Shown: one piece after another, positions 1 through 12,959 of the stretch
Layout: every line of letters begins with the position of its first letter
Numbering within the stretch: position 1 is the first letter of the stretch
NCBI RefSeq assembly: GCF_964340395.1
Contig: NC_135560.1
Location: 4,329,998 to 4,393,997, forward strand
DNA: 64,000 bases
Origin: Glandiceps talaboti
Taxonomy: Eukaryota; Hemichordata; Enteropneusta; Spengelidae
Direction: 5' to 3'
Position numbers and translations under genes: made by a program
The notes under the pieces: generated by a model
Told to the model about the DNA's origin: nothing
The model's database searches: none
The model's input: only the letters and a program-made list of their open reading frames with translations

Positions 1-3000
1 TGAATGTAGAATGGTGATTGTCCAACCCCTAATGTAATGGAACAATCCCTCTCATTAGTAACATTTGTAAACAAGTGACTTTGTTCTATTGCAATGTATG
101 ATGGGAATAGATTAGAATAATTTGATGGTAGAATGGTGATTGTCCAACTTATATTAAAATGGAATAATATTCCTTAGTAACGTTTGTAAACAAGTGACTT
201 TCTTCTATTGCAGAGTTTGATGGGAATAGAATAGAATAATTTGATGGTAGAATTGTGATTGTCCAACTTATATTAAAATGGAATAATATTCCTTAGTAAC
301 GTTTGTAAACAAGTGACTTTCTTCTATTGCAGTGTTTGATGGGAATAGAATAGAATAATTTGATGGTAGAGTGGTGATTGTTCAAACTATATTAAAATGG
401 AATAATGCTTCTTAGTAACATTTGTAAACAAGTGACTTTGATCTATTGCAGTGCATAATGGGAATAGAATAGAATGATTTGATGGTAGAATGGTGATTGT
501 CCAACCCCTATTGTAATGGAATAATCCTTCTCATTAGTAACATTTGTAAACAAGTGACTTTGTTCTATTGCAATGTATGATGGTAATAGAATAGAATAAT
601 TTGATGTTAGAATTGTGATTGTCCACCCTATATTAAAATGGAATAATATTCCTTAGTAACATTTGTAAACAAGTGAATTTGTTCTACTGCAATGTATGAT
701 GGGAATAGCATATAATAATTTGATGGTAGAATGGTAATTGTCCAACGCCTATTGTAATGGAATAATCTTTCTCCTTAGTAACATTTGTAAACAAGTGACT
801 TTGTTCTATTGCAGTGTATGATGGGAATAGAATAGAATAATTTGATGGTAGAATTGTGATTGTCCAACCTATATTCAAATGGAATAATACTCCTTAGTAA
901 CATTTGTAAACAAGTGACTTTGTTCTATTGCAATGTATGATGGTTATAGAATATAATTATTTGATGGTAGAATGGTGATTGTCCAACCCCTATTGTAATG
1001 GAATAATCCTTCTCATTAGTAACATTTATAAACAAGTGACTTTCTACTATTGCAATGTATGATGGGAATAGAATAGAATAATTTGATGTTAGAATTGTGA
1101 TTGTCCAACCTATATTCAAATGGAATAATGCTTCTTAGTAACATTTGTAAACAAGTGACTTTGATCTATTGCAGTGCATGATGGGAATAGAATAGAATGA
1201 TTTCATGGTAGAATTGTGATTGTCCAACTGCTATTGTAATGGAATAATCTTTCTCATTAGTAACATTTGTAAACAAGTAACTTTGTTCTATTGCAATGTA
1301 TGATGGGAATAGAATAGAATAATTTGATGTTAGAATTGTGATTGTCCAACCTATATTAAAATGGAATAATACTCCTTAGTAACATTTGTAAACAAGTGAC
1401 TCTGTTCTATTGCAATGTATGATGGGAATAGAATAGAATAATTTGATGTTAGAATTGTGATTGTCCAACCCCTATTGTAATGGAATAATCCTTCTCATTA
1501 GTAACATTTGTAAACAAGTGACTTTGTTCTATTGCAATGTATGATGGTAATAGAATAGAATAATTTGATGTTAGAATTGTGATTGTCCAACCTATATTAA
1601 AATAGAATAATACTCCTTAGTAACATTTGTAAACAAGTGACTTTGTTCTACTGCAATGTATGATGGAAATAGCATAGAATAATTTGATGGTAGAATGGTA
1701 ACTGTCCAACGCCTATTGTAATGGAATAATCCTTCTCTTTCGCAACGTTTGTAAACAAGTGACTTTGTTCTATTGCAATGTATGATGGTTATAGAATATA
1801 ATTATTTGATGGTAGAATGGTGATTGTCCAACCCCTATTGTAATGGAATAATCCTTCTCATTAGTAACATTTATAAACAAGTGACTTTGTTCTATTGCAA
1901 TGTATGATGGGAATAGAATAGAATAATTTGATGTTAGAATTGTGATTGTCCAACCTATATTAAAATAGAATAATCTTCCTTAGTAACATTTGTAAACAAG
2001 TGACTTTGTTCTATTGCAATTTATGCTGGGAATAGAATAGAATAATTTGATGGTAGAGTGGTGATTGTTCAACCCCTATTGTAATGGAATAATCCTTCTC
2101 ATTGCTAACGTTTGTAAACAAGTGACTTTGTTATATTGCAATGTATGATGGGAATAGAATAGAATAATTTGATGGTAGAGTGGTGATTGTTCAACCTATA
2201 TTAAAATGGAATAATGCTTCTTAGTAACATTTGTAAACAAGTGACTTTGATCTATTGCAGTGCATGATGGGAATAGAATAGAATGATTTGATGGTAGAAT
2301 GGTGATTGTCCAACCCCTATTGTAATGGAATAATCCTTCTCATTAGTAACATTTGTAAACAAGTGACTTTGTTCTATTGCAATGTATGATGGTAATAGAA
2401 TAGAATAATTTGATGTTAGAATTGTGATTGTCCACCCTATATTAAAATGGAATAATATTCCTTAGTAACATTTGTAAACAAGTGAATTTGTTCTACTGCA
2501 ATGTATGATGGGAATAGCATATAATAATTTGATGGTAGAATGGTAATTGTCCAACGTCTATTGTAATGGAATAATCTTTCTCCTTAGTAACATTTGTAAA
2601 CAAGTGACTTTGTTCTATTGCAGTGTATGATGGTTATAGAATAGAATAATTTGATGGTAGAATGGTGATTGTCCAACCCCTATTGTAATGGAATAATCCT
2701 TCTCATTAGTAACATTTGTAAACAAGTGACTTTGTTCTATTGCAATGTATGATGGGAATAGAATAGAATAATTTGATGTTAGAATTGTGATTGTCCAACC
2801 TATATTCAAATGGAATAATACTCCTTAGTAACATTTGTAAACAAGTGACTTTGTTATATTGCAATGTATGATGGGAATAGAATAGAATAATTTGATGGTA
2901 GAGTGGTGATTGTTCAACCTATATTAAAATGGAATAATGCTCCTTAGTAACATTTGTAAACAAGTGACTTTGATCTATTGCAGTGCATGATGGGAATAGA

Positions 3001-6000
3001 ATAGAATGATTTCATGGTAGAATTGTGATTGTCCAACTGCTATTGTAATGGAATAATCTTTCTCATTAGTAACATTTGTAAACAAGTAACTTTGTTCTAT
3101 TGCAATGTATGATGGGAATAGAATAGAATAATTTGATGTTAGAATTGTGATTGTCCAACCTATATTAAAATGGAATAATACTCCTTAGTAACATTTGTAA
3201 ACAAGTGACTCTGTTCTATTGCAATGTATGATGGGAATAGAATAGAATAATTTGATGTTAGAATTGTGATTGTCCAACCCCTATTGTAATGGAATAATCC
3301 TTCTCATTAGTAACATTTGTAAACAAGTGACTTTGTTCTATTGCAATGTATGATGGTAATAGAATAGAATAATTTGATGTTAGAATTGTGATTGTCCACC
3401 CTATATTAAAATGGAATAATATTCCTTAGTAACATTTGTAAACAAGTGACTTTGTTCTACTGCAATGTATGATGGGAATAGAATAGAATAATTTGATGGT
3501 AGAATGGTAATTGTCCAACGCCTATTGTAATGGAATAATCCTTCTCATTGGTAACGTTTGTAAACAAGTGACTTTGTTCTATTGCAATGTATGATGGTTA
3601 TAGAATAGAATAATTTGATGGTAGAATGGTGATTGTCCAACCCCTATTGTAATGGAATAATCCTTCTCATTAGTAACATTTGTAAACAAGTGACTTTGTT
3701 CTATTGCAATGTATGATGGGAATAGAATAGAATAATTTGAAGGCAGAATGGTGATTATCCAACCTATATTAAAATGGAATAATACTCCTTAGTAACGTTT
3801 GTAAACAAGTGACTTTGTTCTATTGCAATGTATGATGGTTATAGAATATAATAATTTGATGGTAGAATGGTGATTGTCCAACCCCTATTGTAATGGAATA
3901 ATCCTTCTCATTAGTAACATTTGTAAACAAGTGACTTTGTTCTATTGCAATGTATGATGGGAATAGAATAGAATAATTTGAAGGCAGAATGGTGATTATC
4001 CAACCTATATTAAAATGGAATAATACTCCTTAGTAACGTTTGTAAACAAGTGACTATGTTCTACTGCAATGTATGATGGGAATAGCATAGAATAATTTGA
4101 TGGTAGAATGGTAATTGTCCAACGCCTATTGTAATGGAATAATCCTTCACATTGGTAACGTTTGTAAACAAGTGACTTTGTTCTATTGCAATGTATGATG
4201 GTTATAGAATATAATAATTTGATGGTAGAATGGTGATTGTCCAACACCTATTGTAATGGAATAATCCTTCTCATTAGTAACATTTATAAACAAGTGACTT
4301 TCTACTATTGCAATGTATGATGGGAATAGAATAGAATAATTTGAAGTTAGAATTGTGATTGTCCAACCTATATTAAAATGGAATAATACTCCTTCGTAAC
4401 ATTTGTAAACAAGTGACTTTGTTCTCTTTTAATGTATGATGGGAATAGAATAGAATAATTTGATGTTAGAATTGTGATTGTCCAACCTATATTAAAATGG
4501 AATAATACTCCTTAGTAACATTTGTAAACAAGTGACTTTGTTCTATTGCAATGTATGATGGGAATAGAATAGAGTAATTTGAAGGCAGAATGGTGATTAT
4601 CCAACCTATATTAAAATGGAATAATACTCCTTAGTAACATTTGTAAACAAGTGACTTTGTTATATTGCAATGTATGATTGGAATAGAATAGAATAATTTG
4701 ATGGTAGAGTTGTGATTATCCAACCCCTATTGTAATGGAATAATCTTTCTCCTTAGTAACATTTGTAAACAAGTGACTTTGTTCTATTGCAGTGTATGAT
4801 GGGAATAGAATAGAATAATTTGATGGTAGAATGGTGATTGTCCAACCCCTATTGTAATGGAATAATCCTTCTAATTAGTAACATTTGTAAACAAGTGACT
4901 TTGTTCTATTGCAATATATGATGGGAATAGAATAGAATAATTTGAAGGCACAATGGTGATTATCCAACCTATACTAAAATGGAATAATACTCCTTAGTAA
5001 CGTTTGTAAACAAGTGACTTTGTTGTATTGCACTGTGTGATGGGAATAGAATAGAATAATTTGATGTTAGAATGGTGATTGTTCAACCTATGTTAAAATG
5101 TTATAATACTCCTCAGTAACGTTTGTAAACAAGTGACTTTGTTCTATTGTGGTCGGTGTTTGATAGGAATAGAATAGAATATTTTGATGGTAGAATGGTG
5201 ATTGTCCAACCCCTATTGTAATGGAATAATCTTTCTCCTTAGTAACATTTGTAAACAAGTGACTTTGTTCTATTGCAGTGTATGATGGGAATAGAATAGA
5301 ATAATTTGATGGTAGAATGGTGATTGTCCAACCCCTAATGTAATGGAATAATCCCTCTCATTAGTAACATTTGTAAACAAGTGACTTTGTTCTATTGCAA
5401 TGTATGATGGGAATAAATTAGAATAATTTGATGGTAGAATGGTGATTGTCCAACTTATATTAAAATGGAATAATATTCCTTAGTAACGTTTGTAAACAAG
5501 TGACTTTCTTCTATTGCAGAGTTTGATGTGAATAGAATAGAATAATTTGATGGTAGAATTGTGATTGTCCAACTTATATTAAAATGGAATAATATTCCTT
5601 AGTAACGTTTGTAAACAAGTGACTTTCTTCTATTGCAGTGTTTGATGGGAATAGAATAGAATAATTTGATGATAGAATTGTGATTGTCCAATCCCTGTTG
5701 TAATGGAATAATCCTTCTCCTTAGTAACATTTTTAAACAAGTGACTTTGTTCTATTGCAATGTATGATGGGAATAGAATAGAATAATTTGATGGTAGAAT
5801 TGTAATTGTCCAACCTATATTGAAATGGAATAATCCTTCTCATTGCTAACGTATGTAAACAAGTGACTTTGTTCTATTGCAATGTATGATGGGAATTGAA
5901 TAAAATAATTTGAAGGCAGAATGGTGATTATCCAACCTATATTAAAATGGAATAATACTCCTTCGTAACATTTGTAAACAAGTGACTTTGTTCTCTTTCA

Positions 6001-8760
6001 ATGTATGATGGGAATAGAATAGAGTAATTTGAAGGCAGAATGGTGATTATCCAACCTATATCAAAATGGAATAATACTCCTTAGTAACGTTTGTAAACAA
6101 GTGACTTTCTACTATGGCAGTGTATGATGGGAATAGAATAGAATAATTTGATGGTAGAATGGTAATTGTCCAACCCCTATTGTAATGGAATAATCCTTCT
6201 CATTAGTAACATTTGTAAACAAGTGACTTTGTTCTATTGCAATGTATGATGGTAATAGAATAGAATAATTTGATGTTAGAATTGTGATTGTCCAACCTAT
6301 ATTAAAATAGAATAATACTCCTTAGTAACATTTGTAAACAAGTGACTTTGTTCTACTGCAATGTATGATGGGAATAGCATAGAATAATTTGATGGTAGAA
6401 TGGTAACTGTCGAACGCCTATTGTAATGGAATAATCCTTCTCATTGGCAACGTTTGTAAACAAGTGAATTTGTTCTACTGCAATGTATGATGGGAATAGC
6501 ATAGAATAATTTGATGGTAGAATGGTAATTGTCCAACGCCTATTGTAATGGAATAATCCTTCTCATTGGCAACGTTTGTAAACAAGTGACTTTGTTCTAT
6601 TGCAATGTATGATGGTTATAGAATATAATTATTTGATGGTAGAATGGTGATTGTCCAACCCCTATTGTAATGGAATAATCCTTCTCATTAGTAACATTTA
6701 TAAACAAGTGACTTTCTACTATTGCAATGTATGATGGGAATAGAATAGAATAATTTGATGTTAGAATTGTGATTGTCCAACCTATATTAAAATGGAATAA
6801 TATTCCTTAGTAACATTTGTAAACAATTGACTTTGTTATATTGCAATGTATGATGGGAATAGAATAGAATAATTTGATGGTAGAGTGGTGATTGTTCAAC
6901 CTATATTAAAAAGGAATAATGCTTCTTAGTAACATTTGTAAACAAGTGACTTTGATCTATTGCAGTGCATGATGGGAATAGAATAGAATGATTTGATGGT
7001 AGAATGGTGATTGTCCAACCCCTATTGTAATGGAATAATCCTTCTCATTAGTAACATTTGTAAACAAGTGACTTTGTTCTATTGCAATGTATGATGGTAA
7101 TAGAATAGAATAATTTGATGTTAGAATTGTGATTGTCCACCCTATATTAAAATGGAATAATATTCCTTAGTAACATTTGTAAACAAGTGAATTTGTTCTA
7201 CTGCAATGTATGATGGGAATAGCATAGAATAATTTGATGGTAGAATGGTAATTGTCCAACGCCTATTGTAATGGAATAATCCTTCTCATTGGCAACGTTT
7301 GTAAACAAGTGACTTTGTTCTATTGCAATGTATGATGGTTATAGAATATAATTATTTGATGTTAGAATGGTGATTGTCCAACCCCTATTGTAATGGAATA
7401 ATCCTTCTCATTAGTAACATTTATAAACAAGTGACTTTCTACTATTGCAATGTATGATGGGAATAGAATAGAATAATTTGATGTTAGAATTGTGATTGTC
7501 CAACCTATATTCAAATGGAATAATACTCCTTAGTAACATTTGTAAACAAGTGACTTTGTTATATTGCAATGTATGATGGGAATAGAATAGAATAATTTGA
7601 TGGTAGAGTGGTGATTGTTCAACCTATATTAAAATGGAATAATGCTCCTTAGTAACATTTGTAAACAAGTGACTTTGATCTATTGCAGTGCATGATGGGA
7701 ATAGAATAGAATGATTTGATGGTAGAATTGTGATTGTCCAACTGCTATTGTAATGGAATAATCTTTCTCATTAGTAACATTTGTAAACAAGTAACTTTGT
7801 TCTATTGCAATGTATGATGGGAATAGAATAGAATAATTTGATGTTAGAATTGTGATTGTCCAACCTATATTAAAATGGAATAATACTCCTTAGTAACATT
7901 TGTAAACAAGTGACTCAGTTCTATTGCAATGTATGATGGGAATAGAATAGAATAATTTGATGTTAGAATTGTGATTGTCCAACCCCTATTGTAATGGAAT
8001 AATCCTTCTCATTAGTAACATTTGTAAACAAGTGACTTTGTTCTATTGCAATGTATGATGGTAATAGAATAGAATAATTTGATGTTAGAATTGTGATTGT
8101 CCACCCTATATTAAAATGGAATAATATTCCTTAGTAACATTTGTAAACAAGTGACTTTGTTCTACTGCAATGTATGATGGGAATAGCATAGAATAATTTG
8201 ATGGTAGAATGGTAATTGTCCAACGCCTATTGTAATGGAATAATCCTTCTCATTAGTAACATTTGTAAACAAGTGACTTTGTTCTATTGCAATGTATGAT
8301 GGTAATAGAATAGAATAATTTGATGGTAGAATTGTGATTGTCCAACCTATATTAAAATGGAATAATATTCCTTAGTAACATTTGTAAACAAGTGACTTTG
8401 TTATATTGCAATGTATGATGGGAATAGAATAGAATAATGTGATGTTAGAATGGTGATTGTCCAACCCCTATTTTAATGGAATAATCCTTCTCATTAGTAA
8501 CATTTATAAACAAGTGACTTTGTTCTATTGCAATGTATGATGGGAATAGAATAGAATAATTTGATGGTAGAATGCTGGTTGTTCAACCTATATTAAAATG
8601 GAATAATCCTTCTCCTTAGTAACATTTGTAAACAACTAACTTTGTTCTATTGCAATGTATGATGGGAATAGAATGTAATCATTTGATGGTGGAATGGTGA
8701 TTGTCCAACGTATATTAAAATGGAATAATATCCTTTTGCATAATAAAATTTGTAAAGCTA
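1..8760. repeat. Satellite array, about 119-122 bp unit, about 72 copies
   Basis: A head-to-tail array fills the left edge and continues outside the window. The start of the ggtgattgtccaac motif recurs at about 13, 135 and 254, giving units of 119-122 bp. Each unit carries a conserved core, tttgtaaacaagtgac, followed by ctattgcaatgtatgatggg. Two alternating variants differ after gtccaac: a cccctattgtaatgg type and a ctatattaaaatgg type. Longer multi-unit blocks are repeated in turn; for example the gatctattgcagtgca variant at about 441 and 1160 recurs near 2246 and 2966, then 6953 and 7676. The last units, after about 8570, are degenerate. Short ORFs of about 64 codons on the minus strand are by-products of the repeat, not genes. 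Confidence 0.95.
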
Positions 8761-8778
8761 TGACTTTGGTCTATCGTA

Positions 8779-9010
8779 ATGTATAAAATTCAGAATGATC
8801 TGGAATCGGATCTCCACCCAAGACTTATTAATGTGCTACTGTTCATATGCAATATTTCCTCAAAATTTCATGACATATACCAGTGTCTCTTCCAATCGTT
8901 CAACTCTCTGTCTATACCCAATGTCCTAGAACTCTGTACAGCAACTAATACTACCGATTTACCACTGTTTTACGATTTGGATGAAATTCTTCATGAACTT
9001 GGATTTGCAG
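8779..9010 (+). pseudogene. Orphan homeobox-gene exon 1 paralogue (probable gene fragment)
   Basis: An open frame runs from an ATG at 8779 and its last part resembles exon 1 of the homeobox gene at 15367. Both contain an acidic segment with TTDLP and F, then LDEILHELGFAG here versus LDDILAELGFSG there. Both end in a phase-1 splice donor (GCA G|GTAAAT here, TCA G|GTGAGC there). No matching homeodomain exon is visible between here and 15 kb. The ATG lies inside the last degenerate satellite unit (cgtaatgtataaaattc against the usual tgcaatgtatgatggg), so the start is doubtful, and tataaaat at 8781 could be a TATA box. The fragment is most likely a dead tandem duplicate, or an exon spliced to something not recognised. 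Confidence 0.45.
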
Positions 9011-9219
9011 GTAAATACTCGTACTTTTCATCTCAACATACAGTATTAATGGTCACAAGTTGTGTGACGTCATTATGTTCAGAGTCATAGAAATGTTCAA
9101 CATCAAATGTATCAACATAAAATGTGTCAAGTTTGATGTTGATTATAGATAAATAAATCAAGTATATACCATTATTAGTCAATTTTGAGTTCACACACCT
9201 TGACTTTTTTCTCTCTCTT

Positions 9220-9640
9220 TTTTTTTTTTAGATATTCCGTGCTAATTCGTTTTATTCTTTTATTCAAAGATAACACCGAATACGACCCTGTGCATTTGCA
9301 ATTGGTTGTATCGGGTAACCATGTCAACAGTGAAGATACTTTCCCCATCCTTTAAATCTTTTCTTAAATTTGTATATCTCGCACAAACTAAAATGAAATG
9401 ATATTCATCTTCCAAAAGTTCACAATGTCTACAAACTCAATCATCTAAAGGTTTTCTAACAGGTCTATGCCATCTGCCTGATTCAATTTCAAGTCTATGC
9501 GACGAAACTCTTAACCTTGGTAATGTCTGTCGAAAACAAGGGATATAGTAACAATGTCTAGATATGGCTTGAAATCAAATGCGTTGAAATGTCGACAGAG
9601 CCTTGCCCTTGTATGTATTGCATTTTTCCTAGACATTGCC
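9220..9640 (-). pseudogene. Degenerate non-LTR retrotransposon 3' end
   Basis: On the minus strand, coming down from about 9610, the translation contains LPRLRVSSHRLEIESGRWHR, then after an in-frame TGA at about 9446 VCRHCELLEDEYHFILVC. This is the familiar C-terminal zinc-knuckle-like tail of many non-LTR reverse transcriptase ORFs (RxxxHxLxIExGR followed by C-x2-C and a H/C pair). After the coding part come AATAAAA and an A-rich tail, read on the plus strand as the T run at about 9221-9231, consistent with a polyadenylated 3' terminus. The copy is 5'-truncated and carries at least one stop, so it is a fossil. Confidence 0.6.
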
Positions 9641-9889
9641 GCTATCTGTCAGACCCCAGGGATAAATACATCTAGCATTTTTCAAAGTAGTACAGCCATC
9701 TGAAATGTGAGCATGGGTGTATTAGGGGAGGTATATCTCCCCACAGACCCTCTACGACGGCCTATGATCTCCCCATATACATCCATGATATGAGACACCT
9801 CCATCCATAGATGGAGGTGTGTCTCATATGTGTGATTGAGAATCCGTGTGAGTGTGGTCATCGCTAGACTAACTGCCACCCTCCACCGG

Positions 9890-9940
9890 TCGCTTGTGAT
9901 ATTAGAAGAAAGCCCGAAGGTCTATCAGCAAGACTAGGTT
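9890..9940 (+). repeat. AAGAAAGCCC / GTCTA-CAGCAAGACTA repeat, copy 1
   Basis: The sequence around 9903-9936 (agaagaaagcccgaagg followed by tctatcagcaagacta) recurs with changes at about 11091-11124 and 11250-11283. It probably marks the end of a short interspersed inverted-repeat element. Family unknown. Confidence 0.4.
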
Positions 9941-9950
9941 CAATTAGCCG

Positions 9951-10157
9951 ATGAAGATGTCGGCTAATCGTTCATTGCTATTTTATCTTCGTTATTTTGC
10001 CTGAATTGACCTTCTTGGTACATGTTTACATTTTTTAGCCTGATCGCCTCCTCTACGATCAGGCTAAAAATGTAAACATGTACCAAGAAGGTCAATTCAG
10101 GCAAAATAACGAAGGTAAAATAGCAATGAACGATCTACATCGGATTTTAATCAGATT
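9951..10157. mobile_element. Palindromic (foldback) MITE, copy 1
   Basis: The two halves are near-perfect reverse complements: gatgtcggctaatcgttcat through ttttagcctgatcg, an 11-nt centre (cctcctctacg), then the complement ending in aatgaacgat, ctacatcgg and attttaatcagatt. The whole unit can fold into one hairpin with arms of about 90 bp. A second copy with a reversed centre lies at 24654-24888. The left terminus is altered relative to copy 2, so its exact end is uncertain. There is no coding capacity. Confidence 0.75.
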
Positions 10158-10812
10158 GGACTAGGTTCAGACCCCTAAACAATGGTGGTCCGAGGACTAG
10201 GCCATCGCACGGTTGCCATTAGACTGTAAAAAAATACGTCGCTGGAGGTGTCCTTATGACCCAGGTGAAGAGGTAAATAGTAAACTTTAGTAGCGTCAGT
10301 AAACAGCGTCAGTAATACTGTGAGTACTTGGGATACAAATAAACTAGTACGTACCACTCTTAATGCATGGTCACACCATTGCATCTGAAGAATAAATTAG
10401 TAAACATGAACTGTACGCAGTACATTTAAAAAACACTAAATGTGACTAAAAAATGACCAACTTTTATCAAGAGATGAAAGTTAGACAAATGTGCTGTTAT
10501 CATAAACAAAGTAAACTAGGCTATATATATTTCCTAAGAAAAAAATAAGCAGTGGATTTGACGACATTTTCCAAGAATTGGAATTAAATAAACATTTTAG
10601 GTTTGCCCTCTCTCGAGATGAATATTACCATTTATAAACAATGATTTACGTGTCAAGTTCTCTATCGTTGTTTAAATTAAACACGATATCCAATACTTGC
10701 CGCCCATGGCGCTCTTACAGAATTCCAGAGATATACAATGTACAATATAAAGCATAACATGCATATGATGCCCTACCTGGGCAATACCATGCCATAAAGT
10801 AAGGAGATAAAA

Positions 10813-10965
10813 ATGCAACAACACAACACAACACAACACAACACAACACAACACAACACAACACAACACAACGCAACACAACGCAACACAGCACAGCACA
10901 ACACAACACAACACAACACAACACAATACAGCACAGCACAGCACAGCACAGCACAGTACAGCATA
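10813..10965 (+). repeat. Pentanucleotide microsatellite (ACAAC)n grading to (AGCAC)n
   Basis: About 30 tandem pentamers, acaac at first and then agcac/acagc variants. A shorter agcac block recurs at about 11126-11156 after an intervening repeat copy. Open frames of up to 113 codons here (Cys/Val/Leu-only on one strand, Asn/Thr/Gln/His on the other) come from the repeat and are not genes. Confidence 0.95.
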
Positions 10966-11124
10966 GTCTATCTGCTAGACCTTGGATGTTCTTCCGATAA
11001 AATACGACACACGACCGAACATCGCTATCGAGGATGGAACATCCAAGTTCGGGCAAGCCCTCACTGCGAACTTCGTTCGCTTATAGTATCGAAAGAAAGC
11101 CCCAACGTCTAGCAGCAAGACTAA
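10966..11124. mobile_element. Small inverted-repeat element between (AGCAC) tracts
   Basis: The left end reads ctgctagaccttgg and the right end reads, inverted, ccaacgtctagcagcaag, giving imperfect terminal inverted repeats around a GC-richer interior. A related single end is at about 11250-11283 and another at about 9903. Too short to code. The class is not recognised. Confidence 0.4.
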
Positions 11125-11159
11125 GCACAGCACAGCACAGCACAGCACAACACAATATG

Positions 11160-12500
11160 ATAGGTGCGATAATAACAAACCCTTGGGCTATGTGAAGGCG
11201 ACCGAAGGTCGCTAGTGAGGGCGATGGTCGTTCCATCCTCATATCTATCAGAAGAAAGCCCGCAGTCTAGCAGCTAGACCATCGACCATGGAAGCGGTCG
11301 CAGTAACACGTCAACGAATGGTTAGCCTTATGTAGTCGATGAGGGCGCACAGTACAATGATACTCAAGTACAGACAAATACAGACTATGCAATTATCATG
11401 ATTATGTGGTAGATATATCGGTACATACAAAACAGCCCTTTCGATGCTCCCAAGACTGTAGAAAGTCAACAGTATTGAACTCAGTTTTGCATGATCATGC
11501 GCGTAACTTCTCGGGTTCCTCTTGTTCCTCTAATGCGTTCTGTTTGGATATATACCCAGTCATTTACATTGATATATATGAAAGTACTTCAGTTGCTTCT
11601 TAGTACCTCAGACCACTAATTAGTGATCTAAGTTACAATATACACTAGTACCTATGCTCATGTGGTTGTACTGTGGTTACATAAGTTTCGACATACTAAT
11701 ACATATTTTGTTTACGTATTGGTAAGGTATGTCCTTTCGAACTCCTAAACGCCATTGATCAAACATTAAAGTTTCCCATTATATTCAAATTGTTTCTCTC
11801 TAGCCATGAGATGTCAATCAACTGGCGGTAAGTGGTTGTCATTATAATGTATGAATTGTCAATCAATTGTCGGCAAATACTTGTTGTCGAATAGTTATTG
11901 TTTCGTTGTCAATCAAGTGTTGGCATTTATTTGTCATCATGTTGACTAATTGATTCAGCTATCGGTATAACCAGTTTTAGTTTACTCAAGAGACGGTACT
12001 CTTTCATCATTGACTGACTGGATGTCTTGTCATTGTTCGAATGGTAAATGTAACATCAATTATTCAAAAGTATAGATGATGGGTGGCTGGGAGGGGTGAT
12101 TCTATTTCTCGCTATGTTACTATGTTGGTATTAATGGACGGGGACAACACTTTTACTACTTTGATACTGTAGAACAAAAGTCCACTGTAGTTAATTGAAC
12201 ATCAAAAGTTAGTTTGCCACTATTTATGTAATAAAAAATGATCAGTCCATGATCTCACTGTATGTATTCTCTTGATCATGGCGTATATAATATATTGCAT
12301 GTCTGTGTATATATATTGAGTATTGTCATATCAGTGATACATTTCTTTGTCGTCTACAACCCACCGATCAATAGATAGAAATCAAAGGCAATACCTCATA
12401 AAGATTATCACTGAATAGGAAATTGAAAGCACTCACTGCTACCATGACGCACATTGTATTTCAAACGGTTGTAAAAGTATTTAATCCTTACATCCGATTT
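11160..12500. other. Spacer with diverged repeats, no gene seen
   Basis: No convincing coding sequence. At 11406-11470 a stretch (gtagatatatcggtacatac, then cagccctttcgatg) resembles one arm of the foldback element at 39329-39662. Around 11800-11960 the phrase gtcaatcaa followed by tcggcaa/ggtaagt recurs about every 60 bp, a decayed tandem repeat that reappears at 13318-13490. The motif cctcagaccact at about 11606 also recurs at 13671. Confidence 0.4.
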
Positions 12501-12504
12501 CAAT

Positions 12505-12534
12505 CATAGACCCTACACGAAAGTAGGGTCTATG
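12505..12534. repeat. Perfect 12-bp-stem hairpin
   Basis: catagaccctac and its exact reverse complement are separated by acgaaa. It lies in repeat-rich spacer, not behind a gene, so it is more likely part of a mobile repeat than a terminator. Confidence 0.7.
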
Positions 12535-12622
12535 TTTCAATACATCTCCCTGTATACTGCAATCGACATGGTTCATCGTGACGGGGCGCCCTCATCGGTC
12601 AAAGCCTTTCACAGTGCTTGCC

Positions 12623-12895
12623 GGTGAGGGCGGAGCGACATGACGTATCTTAATCGTCTAACCGTGGGTGATACAAATACTTCCATGGTACACCTGCTGT
12701 CTCTGTAACAAAACCATCCTTATTCCTATCACACGCTCTGTTGGATTTGTATTTTGGTAGTTATTTTCCTACTTGTATGTTATTACCGACATATGGTTCT
12801 TTTTACTCTCCAAATTATTTAATATCAATGAAAAAAATCACTTGGTATATACTGACGGTGAGGGCGGAGCGACACGACGTATCTTAATCGTCTAA
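12623..12895 (+). repeat. 39-bp direct repeat pair
   Basis: A 39-bp segment starting ggtgagggcggagcgaca occurs at 12623-12661 and again at 12857-12895 with about one difference (tgacg versus cgacg). It is GC-rich compared with its surroundings, suggesting two pieces of one interspersed repeat. Confidence 0.7.
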
Positions 12896-12959
12896 TAAAT
12901 AAAGCTTTTATGTACGAGAAATTGTCTGAATTGGAAGAAAGTGAGTTTGTTTATTTACT

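Noticed and set aside
684-4247. Repeated 64-80 codon ORFs in the left 8 kb
   Set aside because: They are the satellite unit read through two repeats; substitutions follow the repeat, not codon positions.
12505-12534. Intrinsic terminator
   Set aside because: A hairpin without a T tract in animal DNA and not downstream of a gene.
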